This document shows, in pieces, positions 1-5,022 of a stretch of DNA of 5,022 bases (within the stretch, counting starts at the first letter, position 1; the number at the start of each line of letters is the position of its first letter). The notes beneath the pieces were generated by a model, which searched no databases, was not told the DNA's origin, and saw nothing but the letters and a program-made list of their open reading frames with translations. The stretch spans positions 1 to 5,022 of the forward strand of contig JAFWPT010000400.1 of the NCBI GenBank assembly GCA_017509375.1, written 5' to 3'. Origin of the DNA: Bacteroidales bacterium (GTDB taxonomy: Bacteria; Bacteroidota; Bacteroidia; Bacteroidales; UBA932). A program made the translations under genes and the position numbers.

Positions 1-435
1 AAGAGCTACGGTGTACCCGGACTCAGGCTTGGAGTCCTTGCCTCAGGCGACAGTTCGCTAATCGCCAGGCTGAAGAAAGATGTGGCGATTTGGAACATTA
101 ATTCATTCGCCGAGTTCTATATGCAGATATACGAGAAGTATCACAAGGATTACGATGCGGCTTGCAAGGCATTCATCGAGGAACGATCTCTGTTCTACAA
201 AGAGCTTTGCGAGCTGCCGTTCCTCAAGGTGTTTCCCAGCCAGGCCAATTATTTCCTCTGCAAGTTGACTGGCCGTTTCAGTTCTGCAGGCCTGGCACGG
301 CTGCTGCTGAAAAAGAATATCTTGATCAAGGACTGCGGAGGCAAGAAAGCCTTCAACGGGGGAAACTACATACGCCTTGCAGTACGTGGCAGAAAAGACA
401 ATGCATATCTGGTGGAAACGTTGAAATCTCTTTGA
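1..435 (+). CDS. PLP-dependent class I/II aminotransferase (HisC/CobD-like), 3' part only
   Basis: The reading frame is open from the left edge to TGA at 433-435, giving 144 residues of a C-terminal part. The first residues, KSYGVPGLRLG, match the class I/II aminotransferase active-site signature (K-x-x-G-[VL]-[PA]-G-[LI]-R-x-G). The first codon is therefore very probably the lysine that forms the Schiff base with PLP, and the conserved Arg nearby (residue 9) would contact the PLP phosphate. A small C-terminal domain follows, with SQANYFL (80-86) and YIRLAVR (123-129); Arg125 sits where HisC relatives bind the substrate carboxylate or phosphate. HisC, CobD (threonine-phosphate decarboxylase) and related enzymes share this fold, so transamination and decarboxylation cannot be told apart here. 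From memory, close relatives in gut bacteria often carry an N-terminal nucleotidyltransferase domain; that part lies outside the window. The next gene begins one base after the stop. Class assignment is strong; the substrate is unknown. Confidence 0.88.
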   Translation, partial: KSYGVPGLRLGVLASGDSSLIARLKKDVAIWNINSFAEFYMQIYEKYHKDYDAACKAFIEERSLFYKELCELPFLKVFPSQANYFLCKLTGRFSSAGLARLLLKKNILIKDCGGKKAFNGGNYIRLAVRGRKDNAYLVETLKSL

Positions 436-439
436 AATG
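433..439 (+). other. Gene junction TGA-A-ATG, one-base gap
   Basis: The aminotransferase stop (433-435) is followed by one base and the opine dehydrogenase ATG (437-439). The 15 bases before the ATG contain no purine-rich Shine-Dalgarno match, so re-initiation by ribosomes finishing the upstream gene is likely. This supports co-transcription of the two genes. Confidence 0.75.
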
Positions 440-1426
440 AAAATTTGTATCTGCGGCGGAGGCTCTTTGGGTCATGTATGCAGCGGCGTCCTGTCGTCCC
501 ATAAGGATGTCGTGTTGAATATTTATTCCGGGCATCCCGGGAAGTGGGGGAAAACCGTCATTGTTACAGACCTGAACGGCCATGAATATGTGGCTGGTAT
601 CAACGCAGTGTCAAATAATCCCAGGGAGGTGCTCCAGGGTCAGGATATCATTTTGCTCTGCGTTCCCGGATACCTGATAGAAAAGACTTTGGAGGACATC
701 AAGCCTTTCGTGGGAGACGCTGTGGTAGGCTCGGTTGTTTCCAGTACCGGTTTCTTCTTTTTCGCTCATAAGATACTCGGTAATGACGCACGTCTTTTCG
801 GATTCCAGAGGGTCCCTTATATATCCCGGGTCGTAGAGTATGGCAAAACCGCCAATCTCCTGGGTTACAAGTCCAGTCTTTCCGTGTTTGTGGAGGGAGT
901 AGCCGATAAGGAATCGTTCCGTGCTGAACTCCAGGATCTGTTCCTGACTCCGGTCTCACTGCTGGACAGTTTCTATGAAGCGTCGCTTACCAATTCCAAT
1001 CCCATTCTCCATACCGGGCGGCTTTTTACAATGTTTCATGGGAAAGAGGACTTTGTTTTCGACCACAATATCCTCTTCTACAAGGAATGGACTGATGCAG
1101 CGTCCCAGAAGTTGATAGACATGGACTCGGAGTTTTTCCGATTGCTTAATGTGTTGAATATCAATAGTATTCCGACCCTTCTTGACTATTATGAGAGCAC
1201 AGATGCGGCTTCCTTGACCAAAAAGATTTCTTCCATTCCGGCCTTTCGGACCATTTTGAGCCCCATGAAAGCGGAGGATGGCGGTTGGAAGGCAGATTTC
1301 GGCAGCCGCTATTTCACCGAAGACTTTCCTTTCGGGCTGCGGTGGATCAAAGAATTGGCACAAGAGAACGGTGTAAGCACGCCTGTTATAGATGAGGTAT
1401 ATGAATGGGGAATAAGCAGGATATGA
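437..1426 (+). CDS. NAD(P)-dependent opine (octopine/nopaline) dehydrogenase family protein
   Basis: The 329-residue cytosolic protein is complete and somewhat shorter than the roughly 360-400 residues of classical opine dehydrogenases. Its N-terminus is a Rossmann fold: beta strand MKICICGGGSLGH with G7, G9 and G12 forming GxGxxG, and a second strand IILLCVPGYL (71-80). The C-terminal helical domain carries the family motif NPILHTGRL (188-196), whose His192 corresponds to the catalytic His of octopine dehydrogenase and CENDH. RYFTEDFPFGL (291-301) follows, with Asp296 as the probable catalytic partner. Known members reductively condense an amino acid or amine with a 2-keto acid using NAD(P)H, or run the reverse reaction. 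No signal peptide is visible. The start ATG lies one base after the upstream stop, and there is no clear Shine-Dalgarno sequence. Placement between a PLP enzyme and a LicC-like enzyme suggests it modifies the amine of an activated head group, which is inference. Ketopantoate reductase-like folds are the main alternative, but the H192 motif argues against them. Confidence 0.87.
   Translation: MKICICGGGSLGHVCSGVLSSHKDVVLNIYSGHPGKWGKTVIVTDLNGHEYVAGINAVSNNPREVLQGQDIILLCVPGYLIEKTLEDIKPFVGDAVVGSVVSSTGFFFFAHKILGNDARLFGFQRVPYISRVVEYGKTANLLGYKSSLSVFVEGVADKESFRAELQDLFLTPVSLLDSFYEASLTNSNPILHTGRLFTMFHGKEDFVFDHNILFYKEWTDAASQKLIDMDSEFFRLLNVLNINSIPTLLDYYESTDAASLTKKISSIPAFRTILSPMKAEDGGWKADFGSRYFTEDFPFGLRWIKELAQENGVSTPVIDEVYEWGISRI
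1423..1426 (+). other. ATGA start/stop overlap, opine dehydrogenase to LicC-like gene
   Basis: The four bases hold the LicC-like ATG (1423-1425) and the dehydrogenase TGA (1424-1426). AGCAGG at 1415-1420 is a weak ribosome-binding candidate just upstream. The overlap is typical of translational coupling and decides the preferred start over the in-frame ATG at 1405. Confidence 0.75.
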
Positions 1427-2145
1427 ATTATATTGCACAACACGCAGTGATTCTCGCCGCAGGATTCGGCTCCCGTATGGTTCCTGTGACGCTGGACCGG
1501 CCCAAGCCGCTTGTGAGAGTGAACGGGGTGAGGATTGTAGATACTATCCTTGATGCCCTGCTTGCTGCTGATATCCGGGACATTACAATAGTGCGGGGCT
1601 ATAAGAAGGAGTGCTTCGGGGAACTGCTGGAGAAGTACCCGTTCGTCAAGTTCATTGATAACGAACTGTTTGACCGTACAAACAGCATTTCGTCTGCGGT
1701 GGCCGCACTTGACTTCATACGGGACGGGTGCTATATTTGTGAAGCAGATTTGCTCGTCTCCAATCCATCAGTCATTGCAAAATGCCATGAATCAAGTGAT
1801 TATCTTGGCTCTTATGCGTCGGTTACCGACGATTGGAGCCTCCAGGTGAGGGATGGACGCGCGGTTAATTACAGGAAGGGTAATACCGATTGTTACAACT
1901 GCTATGGAATCTCTTTCTGGACTCCTGAAGATTGTGACAAGCTTCGTGCTGACATCGCAGAGGTGTGGCAGGAAGAAGGAGGCCGCGACGTATTCTATGA
2001 ATTCGTGCCGCTCGTCTGCCGCAGCGATAATTACAATGTTAGGATACGTGAATGCCAAGCATCTGATATAGTGGAAATTGATAACTTTTACGAGCTGGTT
2101 GCATTCGACCCTGGCTATAGAAACTATAAAGCAAAACAGATATGA
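1423..2145 (+). CDS. LicC-like NTP transferase (sugar-1-phosphate / choline-phosphate nucleotidylyltransferase type)
   Basis: The product has 240 residues, the usual size of a single-domain LicC/MobA-like nucleotidyltransferase. Signature motifs counted from ATG 1423 are LAAGFGSRM (11-19, nucleotide-binding loop), PKPL (27-30, Lys28 contacting the phosphates), RTNSISS (85-91, as in the asparagine-rich loop of LicC) and CEAD (106-109). Near the C-terminus, VEIDNFYEL (217-225) includes Asp220. Asp109 and Asp220 are the probable Mg-binding aspartates. The expected reaction is NTP, probably CTP, plus a phosphorylated alcohol or amino-alcohol giving an NDP-linked head group and pyrophosphate, in the cytosol. 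I chose ATG 1423 because it forms an ATGA overlap with the upstream stop and leaves only five residues before the first beta strand. An in-frame ATG at 1405 would add six residues (246 aa) and overlap the upstream gene by 22 bases. A plain sugar-phosphate nucleotidylyltransferase is the alternative. Confidence 0.88.
   Translation: MNYIAQHAVILAAGFGSRMVPVTLDRPKPLVRVNGVRIVDTILDALLAADIRDITIVRGYKKECFGELLEKYPFVKFIDNELFDRTNSISSAVAALDFIRDGCYICEADLLVSNPSVIAKCHESSDYLGSYASVTDDWSLQVRDGRAVNYRKGNTDCYNCYGISFWTPEDCDKLRADIAEVWQEEGGRDVFYEFVPLVCRSDNYNVRIRECQASDIVEIDNFYELVAFDPGYRNYKAKQI
2142..2145 (+). other. ATGA start/stop overlap, LicC-like gene to amidohydrolase
   Basis: The amidohydrolase ATG (2142-2144) overlaps the LicC-like TGA (2143-2145). 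The leader before it is A-rich (ataaagcaaaacagat) with no Shine-Dalgarno match, a pattern common in Bacteroidota. Coupled translation is the likely arrangement. Confidence 0.78.
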
Positions 2146-3713
2146 AATGTTATAAAGGCGCCATCTTGACCGTCGATTCCGCCGATAGTGTCCACCGGTA
2201 TCTGGTGGAGGATGAAGGCCGGATATTGTTCGTTGGGGATGAGCTTCCCGCAGAATACCGCTCTGCTGAAACCATAGATCTGGGCAGCAAGGCTTTGATT
2301 CCTTCCTTCGTAGATACCCACCAGCATTTCGCATCCTTTTCGATTTTCCATGCCGGCCTGAACGTCATGGATGCCGCTTCCAACGAGGAAATCTCCCGTA
2401 TGGTCGCGGAATTCTACGCCCGAAGCGGAAAAGCCAAAACCCTTATTGCGTTCGGCGCGTCCCCTTATTCCGTGTCGGAAAGGCGACTTATCAGCAGGGA
2501 AGAGCTGGATAGGGTCTGTCCGGACAAAGAAATAATGGTGGTGAAATATGATGGTCATGCCTGTATCGTCAATTCCAAGCTGCTGAAAAAGATAGATCCC
2601 AAAGTCTGCAAACTGCGCGGGTATCACCCGGATTCCGGAGAGATGAACCAGGAAGCATTCTTTGAAGTCTCCAATTATATAACCAACTCCCTGAGCATTC
2701 CCGACCTCTTCCGGAGCATGCAGAATGCCGCCGATTTTCAGGCAAGCCATGGAATAGGTATGGTACATACGGTGAGCGGGGTAGGCTTTATCGCCAATCT
2801 CGATATTACTACAGAGAAACTGTTTGCCAAGTCGCTGGACAACGGTTTCCAGGTGAGAGTATTCCCGCAGTCTATGAAAACAAGCGTGGCGACATCCCGC
2901 AACTTGCCCCGTATCGGGGGCTGCTTCGAGTGTGCGCTCGACGGCTGCTTCGGTTCGCATGATGCAGCCATGAACGAACCGTACGTTGATGAAGAAGGTG
3001 GCGCCGGGGTCTTGTACTACAGTGACGAGAAGGTAAGTGAGTTCTGCAAGAAAGCCAACCGTGCGGGGCTTCAGATAGAGGTTCATGCCATAGGAGACAA
3101 AGCTTTCGACCAGGCGACCCGATGCTTGAAGGCTGCCTTGGACGATTTCCCCCGGAAAGACCACAGACACGGAATAATCCATGACTGCCTGCCCACGGAA
3201 GAAGGCTTGAAAATATGCAGTGAATATGGCATCCAGATGCCGGTTCAAAGTGCTTTTATAAATTGGAAACAGGAACCGGACGAGTATCTGGAGAGTATAA
3301 TGGGGAAGGAACGTGCCGCGCGGCTTAACCCCATCAAGACATTCAAGGATAGAGGGATAGTGGTCTCTCTCGGCTCCGACGCGCCTTGCACCAGCCCGGA
3401 TCCTATAGTGTGGATTGACCGTTGCGTGAACAATCCCAATGTCTCGGAGCGGGTATCTGTGAAAGATGCTTTGAGGATGGCTACATACAACGGTTATTAT
3501 GCTTCCTTCGATGAAAAAGAGAGGGGCTCTCTGGAAGCGGGAAAAATTGCCGATATGGCTGTATTGTCGGCCAATCCGTATGAAGTGGCCAGCTCGGAAA
3601 TCAAGAATCTCAAAGTAGAAGGCCTGATTCTCGGCGGCAAACCGTACCGCACGGCTAAACGTGGGATTACCAGTGCGTTGCTGAAGGCAGTTTGTTCTAA
3701 AAACCGCTTCTGA
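2142..3713 (+). CDS. Amidohydrolase family protein (YtcJ/amidohydrolase_3-like metal-dependent hydrolase)
   Basis: This 523-residue protein has no signal peptide and matches the usual length of the YtcJ/amidohydrolase_3 group, which includes N-substituted formamide deformylase. A short N-terminal beta-sandwich part contains KGAILTVDS (5-13) and the strand GRILFVGDE (26-34). The TIM-barrel metal site begins with DTHQH (58-62; His60 and His62). Further family landmarks are KYDGHACIVNSKLL (135-148), LDGCFGSHDAAMNEPY (266-281), HAIGD (315-319, His315), HGIIHD (343-348, His347 at the position of the family EH histidine) and GSDAP (411-415, Asp413). The C-terminal sandwich closes with GSLEAGKIADMAVL (462-475). 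Members hydrolyse amide, formamide or related C-N bonds; the substrate here cannot be read from sequence. The start overlaps the upstream stop by ATGA. In this operon it might release an amine or trim an N-acyl precursor, which is inference. Three cysteines, C261, C264 and C269, sit close to the metal-site loop. Confidence 0.9.
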   Translation: MKCYKGAILTVDSADSVHRYLVEDEGRILFVGDELPAEYRSAETIDLGSKALIPSFVDTHQHFASFSIFHAGLNVMDAASNEEISRMVAEFYARSGKAKTLIAFGASPYSVSERRLISREELDRVCPDKEIMVVKYDGHACIVNSKLLKKIDPKVCKLRGYHPDSGEMNQEAFFEVSNYITNSLSIPDLFRSMQNAADFQASHGIGMVHTVSGVGFIANLDITTEKLFAKSLDNGFQVRVFPQSMKTSVATSRNLPRIGGCFECALDGCFGSHDAAMNEPYVDEEGGAGVLYYSDEKVSEFCKKANRAGLQIEVHAIGDKAFDQATRCLKAALDDFPRKDHRHGIIHDCLPTEEGLKICSEYGIQMPVQSAFINWKQEPDEYLESIMGKERAARLNPIKTFKDRGIVVSLGSDAPCTSPDPIVWIDRCVNNPNVSERVSVKDALRMATYNGYYASFDEKERGSLEAGKIADMAVLSANPYEVASSEIKNLKVEGLILGGKPYRTAKRGITSALLKAVCSKNRF

Positions 3714-3715
3714 TG
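3711..3715 (+). other. TGATG stop/start overlap, amidohydrolase to LicC-LicA fusion
   Basis: The amidohydrolase TGA (3711-3713) shares its A with the ATG (3713-3715) of the fusion gene. No Shine-Dalgarno sequence or hairpin terminator lies in the preceding 20 bases, so the fusion gene is most simply read from the same transcript by re-initiation. Confidence 0.78.
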
Positions 3716-5022
3716 GTAAAAGTCAGGAATGCTGTCATTCTGGCAGCCGGGGCCGGTACCCGTTTCATCCCTCTTTCTTTGGAGCAGCCCAAAGGCTTGT
3801 TCGAAATAAACGGGGAGAAACTGATAGACCGCCAGATTGAACAGTTGCAAGAAGCCGGGATAAAGGATATTACAGTAGTCCTCGGCTACAAGAAAGAGAT
3901 GTTCTATTACTTGAAAGAAAAGTACGGCGTAAACTTTATAGTGAACCCTCTTTTCAATGTAAAGAACAACATAGAAAGCCTCCGGCTGGCAAGACCTGTT
4001 CTGGGCGATTCGTACGTGTGCTCCTGCGATGATTATTTTGTAACCAATCCTTTCTGCAGTGAGGAAGAGCATAGCTTTTATGCCGGACATAAAGTAGGCT
4101 ACAAAACTAATGAAGTGTATGTGGACGTCGATGAATCCGGCAGGATAATAAAGATGGAGAAGAACCGCATCAGCGGCCGTATAGTATTGGGGCACTCTTT
4201 CTGGACAGCGGAATTCTGTAAGAGATTCTTCGAACTGGCAGATGCGAATGCCGGGTCCGGAAAGTACGACAAGGCGTATTGGGAGTGGCTGGTACAGGAC
4301 AATCTGGAATTGCTGCCGCCGTTCTATTATAAGGAGTATCCCCTGGGGCTGATTCATGAGTTTGATTATTTTGAAGAACTCAGGGAGTTCGACAAGACTT
4401 ACATCACAAATACAAACAGCAAAATATTCTCGAATATTAAGTCCGTGTTCAACTGCGGAGATGAGGATATCGTGGCCTTCCGCTGTATCAAAGAAGGCCT
4501 CACCAATACTTCCTTCATTTTCAGGATACGAGGTAACGATTACATTTACAGGCACCCCGGTGATGGTACGGAGCAGATTATCGACCGTAGCCATGAGCGC
4601 ACCTCGCTCGAGCATGCGAAGGCCTTGGGCATTGACCCCACATACATAGCGATGGATGTAGAAGAAGGCTGGAAGATTAGCCGTTATGTAGAACTCTTCC
4701 GGGAACCGGATTATGCATCTTTTGAGGATTCCAGAAAAGTCGTGGCTGTGTTGAGGCGGCTGCATTCGTCGGGAGTGGAAGTCTCCTACGGCCTGAGGCC
4801 ATGGGAGGATGCCTGCCGTATCGAGGGCTTGCTGAAGGAGAAGGATGCAGCTTGCTTTACGGCGTATGAGCCCCTGAAGCAAAAAGTTGGTGAATTGTAC
4901 GCTAAAACGGTCTCCGACGGTGTGCAGCGCTGCTTCTGTCATGGAGATACCTACAAGCATAACTGGATAATCAAGCCGGACGGAGAGGTCATACTTATAG
5001 ATTGGGAGTATTCGGGAATGTC
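3713..5022 (+). CDS. Fused LicC-like cytidylyltransferase and LicA-like choline/ethanolamine-type kinase, 3' end missing
   Basis: The frame opens at ATG 3713, overlapping the upstream stop (TGATG), and stays open to the right edge, giving 436 complete codons. Residues 1 to about 230 form a nucleotidyltransferase: LAAGAGTRF (10-18), PKGL (26-29, Lys27), NNIESL (85-90), CDD (105-107, metal Asp) and HEFDYFEEL (215-223, Asp218). Residues from about 240 onward form a LicA-like phosphotransferase: GLTNTSF (262-268) as nucleotide loop, YRHPGDGTEQIIDR (279-292), a Brenner motif HGDTYKHN (410-417; catalytic Asp412, Asn417) and the metal site IDWEYSG (429-435, Asp430). The kinase would phosphorylate an amino-alcohol and the front domain would convert it to the CDP form. 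LicCA fusions in this order are known, for example in Treponema denticola for CDP-choline. By family length, very roughly 100 or more residues are missing. The true substrate may be choline, ethanolamine or a derivative. Confidence 0.9.
   Translation, partial: MVKVRNAVILAAGAGTRFIPLSLEQPKGLFEINGEKLIDRQIEQLQEAGIKDITVVLGYKKEMFYYLKEKYGVNFIVNPLFNVKNNIESLRLARPVLGDSYVCSCDDYFVTNPFCSEEEHSFYAGHKVGYKTNEVYVDVDESGRIIKMEKNRISGRIVLGHSFWTAEFCKRFFELADANAGSGKYDKAYWEWLVQDNLELLPPFYYKEYPLGLIHEFDYFEELREFDKTYITNTNSKIFSNIKSVFNCGDEDIVAFRCIKEGLTNTSFIFRIRGNDYIYRHPGDGTEQIIDRSHERTSLEHAKALGIDPTYIAMDVEEGWKISRYVELFREPDYASFEDSRKVVAVLRRLHSSGVEVSYGLRPWEDACRIEGLLKEKDAACFTAYEPLKQKVGELYAKTVSDGVQRCFCHGDTYKHNWIIKPDGEVILIDWEYSGM

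Noticed and set aside
82..435. GTG at 82 as the start of a small independent gene
   Set aside because: The same frame is open to the left edge and encodes the PLP-lysine signature, so 82 is an internal codon of a larger aminotransferase.
1405..1422. Upstream in-frame ATG that would lengthen the LicC-like protein by six residues
   Set aside because: It would overlap the dehydrogenase by 22 bases and adds polar residues before an already complete first beta strand. The ATGA overlap start at 1423 fits the other junctions of the operon better, though 1405 cannot be excluded.
956..1438. Antisense open frame of 160 codons opposite the opine dehydrogenase
   Set aside because: The product has no domain signature and lies over the conserved His192/Asp296 region of the real gene.
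1792..2334. Antisense open frame of 180 codons across the LicC-like/amidohydrolase junction
   Set aside because: It crosses a tight ATGA junction between two well-supported genes and its translation is rich in Arg, Pro and Ile without motifs.
2124..3248. Antisense open frame of 374 codons on the - strand opposite the amidohydrolase
   Set aside because: No recognisable family motif is seen, and the + strand encodes an amidohydrolase with all expected metal ligands. It is a shadow frame.
3690..3715. Possible terminator or promoter between the amidohydrolase and the fusion gene
   Set aside because: The genes overlap by one base, no GC-rich hairpin followed by a T run is present, and no promoter-like pair of boxes stands out.
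3497..4960. Antisense open frame of 487 codons on the - strand opposite the LicC-LicA fusion
   Set aside because: Its translation shows no recognisable domain. The + strand frame over the same bases carries complete nucleotidyltransferase and kinase motifs. The long antisense frame is explained by codon bias of the real gene.

Overview
The window is a densely packed stretch with every gene on the + strand. It holds three complete genes and two cut by the window edges, separated by a single base or by start/stop overlaps. No RNA gene, mobile element, CRISPR array, promoter or terminator can be supported, and no gap reaches 300 bases. The layout looks like the middle of one operon whose promoter lies upstream and whose end lies downstream.

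Order: (1) the 3' end (1-435) of a PLP-dependent class I/II aminotransferase or decarboxylase of the HisC/CobD type, with the window opening on the predicted PLP-lysine codon; (2) an octopine/nopaline (opine) dehydrogenase family protein (437-1426); (3) a stand-alone LicC-like sugar-phosphate/choline-phosphate type nucleotidylyltransferase (1423-2145); (4) a cytosolic amidohydrolase of the YtcJ/amidohydrolase_3 type (2142-3713); (5) the first 436 residues of a two-domain protein (3713 to the right edge), an N-terminal LicC-like cytidylyltransferase fused to a LicA-like choline/ethanolamine-type kinase.

The start sites mostly lack a convincing Shine-Dalgarno sequence and have A-rich or neutral leaders. 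Base composition looks roughly balanced. Together with the gene content, this is compatible with a gut-type Bacteroidota genome, but I infer this from general features only. Some Firmicutes and spirochaetes carry similar kinase-cytidylyltransferase fusions.

Read together, the genes suggest synthesis and CDP activation of a small amino-alcohol or amino-acid-like head group for attachment to a surface glycan or lipid. The kinase would phosphorylate an alcohol, the cytidylyltransferases would make CDP-X, and the PLP enzyme and opine dehydrogenase would build or N-alkylate the amine. The amidohydrolase would release or trim a precursor. The presence of an opine dehydrogenase argues that the head group is not simply choline. 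One candidate is an N-(1-carboxyalkyl)ethanolamine phosphate type group. This pathway is inference; only the family assignments are well supported.
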